Part shown: in pieces, positions 18,306 to 27,372 of the stretch
Numbering within the stretch: the first letter of the stretch is position 1
How the letters are laid out: the number at the start of each line of letters is the position of its first letter
Origin: Erythrobacter sp.
GTDB lineage: Bacteria > Pseudomonadota > Alphaproteobacteria > Sphingomonadales > Sphingomonadaceae
Assembly: GCA_027311945.1 (NCBI GenBank)
Contig: DAICXZ010000033.1
Coordinates: 1 to 64,000 of the forward strand
Length of the DNA: 64,000 nt
Direction of reading: 5' to 3'
Notes under the pieces: generated by a model
Seen by the model: the letters and a program-made list of their open reading frames with translations, nothing else
Database searches by the model: none
Told to the model about the DNA's origin: nothing
Made by a program: the position numbers and the translations under genes

Positions 18306-18587
18306 ATGATCCGGTCTGAACTCCTGCAATCCCTTTCTGAGGATAATCCGGACCTCCGGACCGAAGAGGTAGAGCAGGTGGTCGATCTGTTCTTCGACGA
18401 GATCGCCCAGCGCCTGTCCGAAGGCGGGCGAGTTGAACTGCGCGGCTTCGGCACCTTTTCCACCCGCCAGCGCGACGCGCGTAACGGGCGCAACCCGCGC
18501 ACCGGAGACAGTGTTGACGTGCCGGCCAAGAAGGTGCCCTATTTCAAGCCGGGCAAGGAAATCCGCGAGCGTTTGAACGCCGACTGA
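18306..18587 (+). CDS. ihfB: Integration host factor beta subunit
   Basis: The 93-residue HU/IHF-fold protein bends DNA as a heterodimer with IhfA. Features are the N-terminal helices M-I-R-S-E-L-L-Q-S-L, the V-E-L-R-G-F-G-T-F-S saddle strand, the arm R-N-G-R-N-P-R-T-G and the V-P-Y-F-K-P-G-K-E tail. The R-N-P-R-T-G arm carries the intercalating Pro. AGAGG lies upstream of the ATG. A strong perfect hairpin terminator follows. IHF often assists tyrosine integrases, though the island integrase is 14 kb away and the link is only general. Confidence 0.95.
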   Translation: MIRSELLQSLSEDNPDLRTEEVEQVVDLFFDEIAQRLSEGGRVELRGFGTFSTRQRDARNGRNPRTGDSVDVPAKKVPYFKPGKEIRERLNAD

Positions 18588-18612
18588 TCCCGTTCGCCTT
18601 TCGCAAGGCAGC

Positions 18613-18652
18613 AAAAAGGGGCGCGAACCGCATATGGTTCGCGCCCCTTTTT
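18613..18652. terminator. Bidirectional intrinsic terminator between ihfB and the TonB receptor
   Basis: Two 17-nt arms pair perfectly around a 6-nt loop: A5 plus a GC-rich core on the left, and the mirror core ending in T5 on the right. The poly-A/poly-T ends make it work in both directions for the convergent genes. A second hairpin at 18663-18690 (arms CGCTGCCC and GGGCAGCG) lies closer to the receptor stop. Confidence 0.9.
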
Positions 18653-18698
18653 CTATGCGGGTCGCTGCCCCTCCTTCTGGAAGGGCAGCGCACCAGGG

Positions 18699-21281
18699 TC
18701 AGAACTTGCGTCCGACTGTCAGCGACCACGTGCGCGGCGTGCCGGGCTGAGCGGTCACCAGTCCGAGCGATGTCGTCACATCGCTGACGGTCAGGAAGTA
18801 ATACTTGTCGAACACGTTCTGCACTTCGAGAGCGACGTTCCAGTTCTCGTCTGCGGTGGTGAAGCCGAGCCTTGCGTTGCCGAGGAAGTAGCTGTCGATC
18901 TTCGACCAGGAGGTGTTGAAGCTGTCGGTGAAGATCTCCGACTGATAGGCCCCGTCGAAGCGAGCCATCACCGTTCCGGCATCCATTTCGTAATCATACT
19001 GGATGCCGAAGCTGTAGGTCCATTCGGGCGTGTAGGGCGTCACTTCGTTGCCGATCAAACCCGAGGCACCGACGTCGGTATACTCGAAGTCGATGTACGA
19101 CAGGCCGCCGTCGAGCGAGAGGCCGTCGACCGGGTAGGCCGTCAGTTCAAGCTCGAAACCCTTCACGTCTGCCGAGCCGACGTTGTTCGGCTGGAGACAC
19201 GGCGTGCTTGGGCAAGCCGACAGCTGCAGGATGATGTCGTTGTACTTGTTGAAGAAGGCAGCACCGTTCAGGCGGAGGCGACGATCCAGGAGGTCGGACT
19301 TGAAGCCCACTTCATAGGTCGTGATCGTTTCCGGGGCGAACGACTTCAGCTGGTTGCACGCCCCGCCGGTATAGCCTTCCGCCGGGTCGCAACTGCCCGC
19401 TGACGGGCCGAAGAACGGACGCGGGTTCACGCCGCCGCCCTTGAACCCGGTCGAGACCGAACCGTAGACCAGGAATTCATCCGAGAAGCGATAGTCTGCC
19501 GCAAGGCGCCAGTCCCACCGATCGCCTTCGAAAGAGTCGGAAATGTCGAACAGGCCGACCAGCAGGCAATTCGGCGTGTTGCCAACACCGGTCGGACCGG
19601 CCGTTGGCGCGCCGAGGAAGAACTCGCAGGCCGGCGGGAACACGTCCAGCACACCGTCGGCATTGGTATCGAAGGGCACAGTGCCATCCGGGTTCGACCG
19701 GAAATAGGTGTAGACCTTCTTGTCCTTCGTATAGCGGATGCCGCCGGTGAAGCTGAGCATGTCCGTCGGGCGGATGGTCAGCGTACCGAACCCGGCCTTG
19801 GTGGTGCTCGGCGTGGTATCGGGGCCGTGGATGAAGTCGATACCGGCATAGTTCAGGTCGACGCGGGCGGTGTATTCACCATCCTGGTCGAGATAGTAGC
19901 CGCCCACGGTGCCTTCGATCAGGCCGTCGGCCAGCTCGAAGTTGACGCGGACTTCCTGGCTCCACGCGCGGTGGTTCAGCTGGTTGTCGAGCTGGGCGAC
20001 CGGGATTGGCGTGCCATCCTGATCTTCACCCCAGTTCGACTGGTATTCGCGCCACGAACCGATCCACACCAGTTGCAGGTTGTCGGTAGCGTCGAACGTG
20101 ATGTTGCCGTGCACGCCCCAGCCAACGAGTTCGCTGATCGGGTTCGTTGCGTAGGGCTTGTAAGGCGCCTGCGAAGTGGGCTCGCGTGCGTCGAGGAAAT
20201 TGCCATAGTTGACGAAGCGCGGATCGAGCCCCTGCAGATTACCGCCGGTGTCGCAGCTGTAAGGGCCGGCAGGCACAAAGGCGCAGGAGCCGGGCACGGC
20301 GTTGCCATCCTTGCCGATCAGCCAGGGCAATGCGGCCGGCGGGCCGGCGGCGGGCAGCGCACCGGCGCTGGTCGCAGGGTTCTGCGAGAACGGATCGAAT
20401 GCCTCCGGGGTGGCCGATACCGCGCCCATCGCGAGGAGAACCTGCGGCCCGGCTTCGCCCTTGTCTGACGAGTAGTCGCCCGAGACGTTGACCTCCAGCC
20501 GGTCGGTCGGGACCCAGCGCAGCGCCAGGCGGCCGGCCACGGTCGATCCGCCGCCAAGTGTTTCATTGTCGGCATTGCCGCGCCCGCGCGCATTGGTGGC
20601 CGGCACGTTCGAGTCCGGGTGAGTCACTGCATAGTCGAGGCGCGTGACGTAGCCGTCCACGCTGCGTCCGATGCCCGAAACACGGGCGAACAGATTGTCG
20701 GTGATCGCGAAGTCGGCCATCCCGCGTGCTTCGATCCGGTTGTACGAACCGTAGGTTGCGCGGAACGATCCGCTGTTGTCGCCTTGCGGCCGAGCGCTGA
20801 ATAGTTTGATCGCGCCGCCGATGGAGTTCTTTCCGGCGAGAGTGCCTTGCGGGCCGCGCAGCACTTCGATCCGGTCCAGATCCATCAGGTCAAGCAGCGA
20901 GCTCGACAGCGTCGGGATGAAGACATCGTCGATATAGACGCCAACGCCGGGATCGAGCGCATAGTTGAAGTCGACCTGGCCCACGCCGCGGATGAATGCG
21001 ATCAGGCCGTTGCCTCCGCCCTGCGGCTGCGCCTTCAGGGTAACGTTCGGGGCCTGGGCAGCCACCTGGGCGATGTCGGTCTGCCCGCGCGCTTCCAGCA
21101 TCTCGGAGTTGACCGCGGTGATTGCGATCGGCGTATCCTGCAAATTGGCTTCGCGGAACTCGGCGGTAACGACGATCGTGTTGGTGCGCGCACCTTCATC
21201 CTCATCTTGCGCGAAGGCTGGCGCCGCCATCCCGGCCATAATGGCCAGCGACGACGCGACGCTGAGCGACTTGAACTTCAT
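18699..21281 (-). CDS. TonB-dependent outer-membrane receptor
   Basis: The 860-residue receptor has a signal peptide (residues 1-24, ending A-P-A-F-A), a TonB-box-like N-terminal stretch (N-T-I-V-V-T-A), a plug domain (about 45-160, with L-R-G-P-Q-G-T-L-A-G-K-N) and a C-terminal barrel ending in aromatic Phe. The plug resembles the sphingomonad receptors often annotated for carbohydrates or aromatic compounds rather than classic siderophore receptors, but the ligand is not readable. It is divergent from the MFS transporter at 21639, across a shared 357-bp control region, and opens the accessory catabolic block. Confidence 0.93.
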   Translation of the reverse strand: MKFKSLSVASSLAIMAGMAAPAFAQDEDEGARTNTIVVTAEFREANLQDTPIAITAVNSEMLEARGQTDIAQVAAQAPNVTLKAQPQGGGNGLIAFIRGVGQVDFNYALDPGVGVYIDDVFIPTLSSSLLDLMDLDRIEVLRGPQGTLAGKNSIGGAIKLFSARPQGDNSGSFRATYGSYNRIEARGMADFAITDNLFARVSGIGRSVDGYVTRLDYAVTHPDSNVPATNARGRGNADNETLGGGSTVAGRLALRWVPTDRLEVNVSGDYSSDKGEAGPQVLLAMGAVSATPEAFDPFSQNPATSAGALPAAGPPAALPWLIGKDGNAVPGSCAFVPAGPYSCDTGGNLQGLDPRFVNYGNFLDAREPTSQAPYKPYATNPISELVGWGVHGNITFDATDNLQLVWIGSWREYQSNWGEDQDGTPIPVAQLDNQLNHRAWSQEVRVNFELADGLIEGTVGGYYLDQDGEYTARVDLNYAGIDFIHGPDTTPSTTKAGFGTLTIRPTDMLSFTGGIRYTKDKKVYTYFRSNPDGTVPFDTNADGVLDVFPPACEFFLGAPTAGPTGVGNTPNCLLVGLFDISDSFEGDRWDWRLAADYRFSDEFLVYGSVSTGFKGGGVNPRPFFGPSAGSCDPAEGYTGGACNQLKSFAPETITTYEVGFKSDLLDRRLRLNGAAFFNKYNDIILQLSACPSTPCLQPNNVGSADVKGFELELTAYPVDGLSLDGGLSYIDFEYTDVGASGLIGNEVTPYTPEWTYSFGIQYDYEMDAGTVMARFDGAYQSEIFTDSFNTSWSKIDSYFLGNARLGFTTADENWNVALEVQNVFDKYYFLTVSDVTTSLGLVTAQPGTPRTWSLTVGRKF

Positions 21282-21638
21282 CAGGCATCCTCCCCAGGTG
21301 CGAGGGCCATTGGCCCTCCGATGTGGTATTTTGCCAGCGGCCGAAATTGTCAGCGGTCCGACGGCAAAACGGGCGGGAGAGAAGCATGGTGGGTGCGTTT
21401 TTTATCTGCACCCTTGTGTGTTCAGTCGTCTCTCCCGCAACTATGCTTAGACGGTCTGTAAAGACTATCAAGCAGTCTCGGCAATATAACGATCGTGATC
21501 GAACAACTGTCGCAATTTCGCAACAGGTGGCGAACCTTGTGGTGATCAACTGTTACGCAAGCGAGCACTTGCCCAGCAGACTTCGCCGCTCCATGCTGCG
21601 CAAAAGGCGGCGGGAAAAGCTGCCACGGGAGAGACTGT
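21282..21638. promoter_or_regulatory. Divergent control region, TonB receptor / MFS transporter
   Basis: The 357-bp gap between divergent genes is lower in GC than the flanks. It contains two short palindromes: AGACGGTCT (21449-21457) and AGACT-N7-AGTCT (21462-21478), both with AGAC/GTCT half sites, which could be an operator. No regulator gene is adjacent. No promoter could be fixed with confidence. Confidence 0.4.
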
Positions 21639-22922
21639 ATGACGCAGGCTGGCAGCGCCGTCCACGGGCGGCTGGGCGGTTATGAGCTGAGGGTTCTGCT
21701 GCTGCTCGGGCTGGCCTACGGGTTCGCCTATTTCGACCGCATGGCGATGACCTTCCTCGGCCCACTGGTGAAGGCCGATCTCGCGCTCAGCAACGAGGAA
21801 CTGGGCTGGCTCGGCTCGGGCCTCTCGCTGACCTGGGCGCTGGGGGCTTACTTCGTGGGCCGCTGGTCCGACCGAATCGGCAAACGCAAGCCGTTCCTGC
21901 TGGCGGCGCTGGTGATCTTCTCGCTGTGTTCGGTGTTTTCCGGGCTGGCGTGGAGCTTCGGCTCGCTGCTGGTGAGCCGGATCGTGATGGGCGCGGCGGA
22001 GGGGCCGTTCCTGCCGATTTGCCTCGCGATCATGGTCGCCGCCTCGGCCGACAGCCGCAAGGGGTTGAACGCGGGGGTGGTGCAGAACGTGTTCGGATCG
22101 ATCATCGGCACCGCGCTGGCGCCGGTGGTGCTGATCGCCATTGCCGAGGCCTTCGACTGGCGCGCGGCGTTCTTCCTCTCGGGCATTCCGGGGCTGGTGC
22201 TGGCGCTGCTGATCTGGCGCTTCATCCGCGAACCGATGGATGAGCCCGCCATGGCCATACCGGTGCCGCGCGAATCGTTGGGTGCGATGATCGGCTCCGA
22301 ACTGCGCGAGATGCGCGGCCTGATGGCAACGCGCAACATCGCGCTGTGTTCGCTGGTGAGCGTGTTCGGGGTGGGCACAGTGGTGATCGGCTCGATCTTC
22401 ATGCCGCTTTATCTCGACGGGCCGCGCGGCATCGAGCCCGCCACCTGGAGCCGGATCATGGCGGTAATAGGGTTTTCGCCTGCGGTGGGTGCGGTGAGCG
22501 CGGGGCTTTTGTCCGAGCGGATCGGCCGCAAGCCGGCGCTGGTGCTGTTCTGCGCGCTGTTCGCCATCGCGCCCGCTGCGCTCCTGTGGCTCGATGCTTC
22601 GCCGGTGGTGCTGGCCATGGCGCTGTTTGCGAGCTGGATGGGGTTGGGATCGTTTCCGCTGTTCATGGGGGTTATCCCCGCCGAAACGCTCGGGCAGGCC
22701 CGCGCGGCAACCGCGATGGGCGCAGTGGTGGCCGTGGGCGAGATTTTCGGCGGCTTCGCGCTGCCGCCGCTGACCGGGCGGCTGGCCGACAGCTTCTCGC
22801 TCGACTTCGCGCTCTATGCGCAGCTCATCTGCGGTGTGCTGGCGGCGCTGGCGGCGCTGTTCGTGGCTGAGACCAACCCGCGCTTCGTCGCCCGCCGACC
22901 GGTTGGCCGCGGCAGGGATTGA
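21639..22922 (+). CDS. MFS transporter (ACS-like)
   Basis: The 427-residue, 12-helix transporter has the MFS motif G-R-W-S-D-R-I-G-K-R-K-P between helices 2 and 3 and a repeat of it, S-E-R-I-G-R-K-P, in the second half. The N-terminal F-A-Y-F-D-R-M-A-M-T fits the anion:cation symporter type that imports organic acids and related metabolites. GGGAGAG lies shortly before the ATG. It leads the plus-strand catabolic genes and together with the divergent TonB receptor forms a plausible uptake route across both membranes. The substrate is unknown. Confidence 0.9.
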   Translation: MTQAGSAVHGRLGGYELRVLLLLGLAYGFAYFDRMAMTFLGPLVKADLALSNEELGWLGSGLSLTWALGAYFVGRWSDRIGKRKPFLLAALVIFSLCSVFSGLAWSFGSLLVSRIVMGAAEGPFLPICLAIMVAASADSRKGLNAGVVQNVFGSIIGTALAPVVLIAIAEAFDWRAAFFLSGIPGLVLALLIWRFIREPMDEPAMAIPVPRESLGAMIGSELREMRGLMATRNIALCSLVSVFGVGTVVIGSIFMPLYLDGPRGIEPATWSRIMAVIGFSPAVGAVSAGLLSERIGRKPALVLFCALFAIAPAALLWLDASPVVLAMALFASWMGLGSFPLFMGVIPAETLGQARAATAMGAVVAVGEIFGGFALPPLTGRLADSFSLDFALYAQLICGVLAALAALFVAETNPRFVARRPVGRGRD

Positions 22923-22972
22923 GCGGATCGGCGGGACATGGCAGCATGCACCCGCGTGTTTGGGAGAGCCGC

Positions 22973-23779
22973 ATGACCGATACCGACCTTGTGACACGCG
23001 ATGTCGAGACAAGCCTGCGCCACGTTGTACGCGGCGAGAAAGCGACCTTTTATGCGGGCGACCGCGAGCGCAGCTACTGGCCGGGCGAGGATCACGCGGT
23101 CACGATCCACGACATGCGCCCGATACGCGACGAGCTTGCGCTCGAACGCAACGGCTTCGTGCTGCTCGACGAGCCGACCGACGTCACCAACTTTGCCGAT
23201 CCTGATGAGAAGGCGCGTTACTGCCGCCAGTGCGAAGAGCTGGTGCAGCGGTTGACCGGCGCGGACAAGGTGGTGAGCTTCGGCCCGGTGGTGCGCACCA
23301 GCGCTTCGGGCACGCACGGACATAACCAGCCCGCCTTCGGCGCCCATGTCGACTATGGCGCGCGCACCGTTGCCGACTACACGTTTGATCTGCTGCCACG
23401 CGACGAGGCTGAAGCGCGGCTGGCGCGGCGGCATATGCTGATCAACGTCTGGCGTCCGATTACCCCGGTCGAATCGACGCCCTTCGCGGTGGCCGATGCC
23501 AGCACCATCCACCGCGAAGACCTGTTCGACAGCGAGGTCGTCGGCGGGCTGGGCGGAATCGACCGCTCGCTGTGGGGCTTCAACCTTGCCCATGCGCCGG
23601 GGCAGTCATGGTATTGGGCGCCGCAGATGCAGCCGCATGAGCTGCTCGCCTTCAAGCTGTTCGACAGCGACGATAATGCCTTGCAGTTCACCGCGCACAC
23701 TGCCTTCGAGGATCCGGGCGCGCCCGCCGATGCCGCCCCGCGCCAGTCAATCGAGCTGCGAACCATCGCCTATCTCTGA
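22973..23779 (+). CDS. CmcJ/NvfI-family oxidoreductase
   Basis: The 268-residue protein shows the CmcJ-like pattern: G-P-V-V-R-T-S near residue 92, G-A-H-V-D-Y-G-A, the I-N-V-W-R-P-I block and W-Y-W-A-P-Q-M-Q-P-H-E. Members include CmcJ of cephamycin synthesis and fungal NvfI-like Fe(II)/2-oxoglutarate-type oxygenases; H-x-D in A-H-V-D is a likely metal pair. The ATG at 22973 follows GGGAGAG; the frame extends 18 codons upstream without a site. It probably oxidises a pathway intermediate, but the chemistry is unknown. Confidence 0.8.
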   Translation: MTDTDLVTRDVETSLRHVVRGEKATFYAGDRERSYWPGEDHAVTIHDMRPIRDELALERNGFVLLDEPTDVTNFADPDEKARYCRQCEELVQRLTGADKVVSFGPVVRTSASGTHGHNQPAFGAHVDYGARTVADYTFDLLPRDEAEARLARRHMLINVWRPITPVESTPFAVADASTIHREDLFDSEVVGGLGGIDRSLWGFNLAHAPGQSWYWAPQMQPHELLAFKLFDSDDNALQFTAHTAFEDPGAPADAAPRQSIELRTIAYL

Positions 23780-23883
23780 CGGGGTGACGCAATTGCGCCG
23801 GGTGCCCATTGCCACAGGGCCTTTGCATCCGTAGCACTAACAATCGTTAGAGTCGCAAGTACTCAACGTGGGAGAGCGAAACC

Positions 23884-25113
23884 TTGGGCCAATTCGATTT
23901 CGAGAAAGACGTCGAAGCGCGCGGTGGCAAGGCCACGGTGCGCGGGATCTGCGACGAGCGATTTGCGCCCGTGTTCGATGCCTTCGTGCAGAACTTCGAA
24001 CAGGAAGAGGAGTTGGGCGCGGGCTGTTCGGTGGTGATCGACGGCGAGACCGTGGTCGACCTCTGGGGCGGCTGGGCCAACGCTGCGCGCAGCCGCGAGT
24101 GGGATGCGCAGTCCACCGTCTGCATGATGAGCACGGCCAAGGGCGTGACCGGAATTGCTTTCAACATGCTCGTCGATCAGGGCCTGATCGATATCGACAA
24201 GCCCGTGGCGCATTACTGGCCCGAGTTCGCGCAGAACGGGAAAGAGGACATTCTCGTGCGCTGGTGCCTCGATCACCGCGCGGCGATCCCCGTGCTGACC
24301 ACCGACGTGCTGTGGCCGGGCGCGTTCCTTGAATATGGGCCCTATATCAAGGCGCTGGAAGTGCAGGAGCCACTGTGGGAGCCGGGCACGCGCGCGGCTT
24401 ACCATGTGCACAATCAGGGCTTCCTATTGGGCGAGATCATGCGCCGGGTGACCGGGCTGACGGTTGGCCCGTTCCTGCGCCAGCATGTCACCGGGCCGCT
24501 CGGCGCGGAATATTACATCGGCGGGATGGATGATGGCGAGCAGAGCCATGTCGCCGAGGTTCTGCCCAACACCAAGGCGCGGCTGTTCGCGGCCAAGGAT
24601 ACCGCCATGCCCGAACAGCCCACCACGCCCGAGGGCTGGCAGGACGGCGCGGTGCTGCGCAAGTTCGCGTTCCTGCAGAACCCTGATGAGCCGTGGCACA
24701 CCACGATGAACTCGCCCATCTGGCGCACCTGCGAGATCGCCAGCGGCTCGGGCCACGGCAATGCGCGCGGGGTGGCGCGGATTTATGGCGCGGCCACCGG
24801 CGAGGTCGATGGCGTGTCGCTGCTGAGCAACTCCGCGCTGGAGGCCATGATCACCGAGCAGCATCACCAGATCGAGCTGCTGCAGGATCGGCCCTATCAT
24901 CAGGCGCTGGGGGTGCTGCTGAACACGCCGGAGGCGGTTTACATGGGGCCGAACATGCGCAGCTTCGGCCACCATGGCCTCGGCGGCTCGATCGGCTTTG
25001 GCGATCCCGATGCGAAGCTCGGGTTCTCCTATTGCTGCAATCAGATGCACGCCGTGGGCGACAACGGCCCGCGCGCAAGGCGGCTGATCGATGCCGTCTA
25101 TGCTGCCCTCTGA
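23884..25113 (+). CDS. Serine hydrolase, class C beta-lactamase fold (EstB-like esterase)
   Basis: The 409-residue enzyme starts at TTG after GGGAGAG. It carries the S-T-A-K tetrad (SxxK; about residues 84-87), a Y-H-V-H-N block corresponding to the YxN region and a late H-H-G-L-G-G-S-I-G-F motif, as in EstB-type carboxylesterases. No signal peptide is seen, so it is cytosolic. In this cluster it could hydrolyse an ester or lactone. A second member of the same superfamily is at 27486-28628, with a clearly different sequence, so they probably act on different intermediates. Confidence 0.88.
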   Translation: MGQFDFEKDVEARGGKATVRGICDERFAPVFDAFVQNFEQEEELGAGCSVVIDGETVVDLWGGWANAARSREWDAQSTVCMMSTAKGVTGIAFNMLVDQGLIDIDKPVAHYWPEFAQNGKEDILVRWCLDHRAAIPVLTTDVLWPGAFLEYGPYIKALEVQEPLWEPGTRAAYHVHNQGFLLGEIMRRVTGLTVGPFLRQHVTGPLGAEYYIGGMDDGEQSHVAEVLPNTKARLFAAKDTAMPEQPTTPEGWQDGAVLRKFAFLQNPDEPWHTTMNSPIWRTCEIASGSGHGNARGVARIYGAATGEVDGVSLLSNSALEAMITEQHHQIELLQDRPYHQALGVLLNTPEAVYMGPNMRSFGHHGLGGSIGFGDPDAKLGFSYCCNQMHAVGDNGPRARRLIDAVYAAL

Positions 25114-25126
25114 CGAAAGGACCACG

Positions 25127-25546
25127 ATGACCGACAGGAAAAGCGCGCCTGAAATGACCGGACAGGAAATGTTCGATCAGGGCATGGCGATCCGCCGCAA
25201 GGTGCTCGGCGACGAATATGTCGATAAGGCGCTGGCCAAGAGCGGGCCGTTCAACGAGCCGTTGCAGGAGCTGGTCACCACCTATTGCTGGGGTTGGAAC
25301 TGGGGCCGCGAAGGGCTGCCCTTGCGCGATCGTAGCCTGATCAACCTCGCCATGATCGCGGTGCTCGGGCGCGAGAACGAGCTGAAGATCCATATTCGCG
25401 GCGCGCTCAACAACGGGCTTTCGAAAGAGGAAATCCGCGAGGTTCTGCTGCAGGTGGGTATCTATGCCGGCATCCCGGCGGCGGTGGATTCGTTCCGTAT
25501 CGCCAACGAGGCCTTTGCCGCGATCGAAGCCGAAGGGGCCGAGTGA
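25127..25546 (+). CDS. Carboxymuconolactone decarboxylase-family protein
   Basis: The 139-residue CMD-domain protein has the R-D-R-S-L-I-N-L-A and H-I-R-G-A-L-N-N-G-L-S-K-E-E-I-R-E-V blocks and lacks the CxxC of AhpD-type peroxidases, so it groups with the 4-carboxymuconolactone decarboxylase type. The ATG at 25127 follows AAAGGA. It is 13 nt after the esterase and its TGA overlaps the next ATG. It probably acts on a lactone or enol-type acid in the same pathway; protocatechuate genes that would support a canonical pca role are absent. Confidence 0.87.
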   Translation: MTDRKSAPEMTGQEMFDQGMAIRRKVLGDEYVDKALAKSGPFNEPLQELVTTYCWGWNWGREGLPLRDRSLINLAMIAVLGRENELKIHIRGALNNGLSKEEIREVLLQVGIYAGIPAAVDSFRIANEAFAAIEAEGAE

Positions 25547-26022
25547 TGGACGCGGCCGCCCGCCTCCTGATTGAGCACGAATGTGGCAAGCTGCCGCTGC
25601 TGTTCGCCAAATATGCCGACAATGGTGATCACGCCGCGCTGGCTGACCTGTTCATGGCGGATGGCACCTATGACCGCCCGTTCAGCCCGGGCTATCCGTT
25701 CCATGGCCGCGCGCGCATTCAGGCCATCTTCCGCGACCGCCCGCCGATCCTTGTGCGCCATCTGGTGACGAACGTGCTGGTCGAGGTGACGGGCGAGACG
25801 ACAGCCCGAGGCAGCAGCTACGTCGTCATGATGAGCAACCACGATCACGTCACCCCGCCGCAGAAGGCGAACGGCATATTCGTCGGCGGGTTCGATGACG
25901 AATACGTGCTCGACGGCGACACATGGCGCTTCGCCAGCCGCAAGGGCCACCTCGCGCTGCACGAAGGCGGGGCGATACCCAACTTCCCGCCGCCATCCGA
26001 CGAGGCGCGCGGGATCAGCTAA
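25546..26022 (+). CDS. NTF2/SnoaL-like fold protein 1
   Basis: The 158-residue protein begins at the ATG overlapping the CMD stop (TGATG). It has the NTF2-like cone pattern: an N-terminal helix, L-A-D-L-F-M-A-D-G-T-Y-D-R-P, F-H-G-R-A-R-I-Q-A-I-F and a sheet ending in W-R-F-A-S-R. SnoaL-like members act as cyclases, isomerases, hydroxylases or dehydrases on small hydrophobic substrates. Asp and His residues line the likely pocket, but no specific activity can be assigned. It is directly followed by a second NTF2-like gene. Confidence 0.8.
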   Translation: MDAAARLLIEHECGKLPLLFAKYADNGDHAALADLFMADGTYDRPFSPGYPFHGRARIQAIFRDRPPILVRHLVTNVLVEVTGETTARGSSYVVMMSNHDHVTPPQKANGIFVGGFDDEYVLDGDTWRFASRKGHLALHEGGAIPNFPPPSDEARGIS

Positions 26023-26047
26023 CCACCATCCACGGGAGAGGATGACC

Positions 26048-26461
26048 ATGACGGTAACGGCCGCAAACGCAAACGAACAACTGGTGCTCGATTTCTTCGA
26101 GGTGCTGTCCTCGGGCGATCTTGAGAAGCTGCGTGTATTCTATCACGAGCATTCGGTGTGGGAGCCCAAGGTTAAGGAGATCGCGGGTGCCGGCAAGCAC
26201 ATCGGGATGGACATCATCGACAAGTTCCTCGCCCCCGTGCGCGGGATGTTCGAGCCGGGCGACCCCAAGGTCCACGTGCAGAACATGTTCTCCGCGGGGC
26301 CCTTCGTCTGCGTGGAGAGCAATTCCACCGGCAAGACGATGGACGGCCTTGTCTACGATAACGACTATTGCTGGGTGTTCGAGGTGTCGAACGGCAAGAT
26401 CGACGCGATGCGCGAGTATATGGACTCGCACTACACCGCCAAGCTGTTCGGAATGGAGTGA
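26048..26461 (+). CDS. NTF2/ketosteroid-isomerase-like protein 2
   Basis: The 137-residue protein resembles limonene-epoxide-hydrolase or ketosteroid-isomerase-type NTF2 domains: V-L-D-F-F-E-V-L-S-S-G-D, F-Y-H-E-H-S-V-W, and a C-terminal Y-C-W-V-F-E-V-S-N-G-K-I followed by R-E-Y-M-D-S-H-Y. The second of two closely spaced ATGs (26042, 26048) has the better spacing to GGGAGAGG. It shares the fold with the preceding gene but little sequence. Its role is inferred as isomerisation, hydration or epoxide opening in the cluster's pathway. Confidence 0.82.
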   Translation: MTVTAANANEQLVLDFFEVLSSGDLEKLRVFYHEHSVWEPKVKEIAGAGKHIGMDIIDKFLAPVRGMFEPGDPKVHVQNMFSAGPFVCVESNSTGKTMDGLVYDNDYCWVFEVSNGKIDAMREYMDSHYTAKLFGME

Positions 26462-26480
26462 TGAAAGCTCGCCCCCTCCT

Positions 26481-26584
26481 TCGTCATTGCGAGCCCGGAC
26501 GTAGTCCGGGGGAAGCAATCCATCACCTATCCGCGACCTCAAGAGCTGGATTGCCGCGTCGCCTGCGGCTCCTCGCAATGACGA
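26481..26584. repeat. Palindromic intergenic repeat, family A
   Basis: The 13-nt arms TCGTCATTGCGAG (26481-26493) and its exact inverse (26572-26584) enclose an inner imperfect palindrome (GGAAGCAATCCA / TGGATTGCC). This is the form of a dispersed intergenic repeat common in many proteobacterial genomes. It lies between an NTF2-like gene and an SDR gene. Confidence 0.85.
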
Positions 26585-26602
26585 CACATAGGGAGCGCGT
26601 GT

Positions 26603-27355
26603 ATGATGCGGTTTGAGGGCCAGCCGATCCTGATTTCCGGTGCCGGGCGCGGGCTGGGTGAGGGCATTGCGAAACACCTCGCCGCTGAAGGCGCCATCGT
26701 GGGTGTGGCCGACATCAACGGCGAAAGCGCACTGGCCGTGGCTGAGGCGATCATTGCCGAGGGCGGCAAGGCATTCAGCTATGGTGCGGACTGCGGCAAC
26801 CGCGCGGCGTTTTTCCAGCTGGCGGAAGATTTCGCCGCCGAGGCGGGGCCGCTGCGCGCGGTGATCAACAACGCCTCAGTGCTGGTTTACGAGCCGATCG
26901 AGGCCGTGACCGAGGAAACGCTCGACCGCATGCTTTCGGCAGGGCTGAAAAGCGTGTTCTGGGGGGTGCAGGCCTTCCTTGCCCACCGCGACGAGAACGC
27001 GCCGGGCACGATCCTCAACTACTCTTCGCCGGTGGCCTATCGCGGGCGGCCCAATACCGGGGCCTATACCACGATCAAGGCCGGCATTGCGGGGCTCACC
27101 AAGGTGCTGGCGGGGGAACTCGGCCCGCGCGGGGTGCGGGTGAACGCCATTGCGCCAGGCAGCGTGCCCACGCCCGCAACCGAGGGCTTCGTCACGCCCG
27201 AGCAATACGAACAGCGCGCAAAGGCCATTCCGCTGCGGCGCAACGGCACGCCGATGGACGTGGCGCAGGCGGTGGCCTTCCTTCTCAGCGACGAGGCCGC
27301 TTTCATTAACGGAGCGATGCTCGCCGTCGACGGCGGCATCATTGCGGCGGGGTGA
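26603..27355 (+). CDS. Short-chain dehydrogenase/reductase 1
   Basis: The 250-residue classical SDR has the nucleotide-binding G-A-G-R-G-L-G (residues 13-19), N-N-A-S in place of the common NNAG, the catalytic pair Y-T-T-I-K preceded by a Ser in Y-S-S-P-V, and the C-terminal A-V-D-G-G end. A D-I after the second strand (V-A-D-I) suggests NAD rather than NADP. Either of two adjacent ATGs may start it. It probably oxidises or reduces a hydroxyl or ketone in the pathway. It stands alone between two repeats. Confidence 0.92.
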   Translation: MMRFEGQPILISGAGRGLGEGIAKHLAAEGAIVGVADINGESALAVAEAIIAEGGKAFSYGADCGNRAAFFQLAEDFAAEAGPLRAVINNASVLVYEPIEAVTEETLDRMLSAGLKSVFWGVQAFLAHRDENAPGTILNYSSPVAYRGRPNTGAYTTIKAGIAGLTKVLAGELGPRGVRVNAIAPGSVPTPATEGFVTPEQYEQRAKAIPLRRNGTPMDVAQAVAFLLSDEAAFINGAMLAVDGGIIAAG

Positions 27356-27372
27356 TTTTTACGTACCCACCG

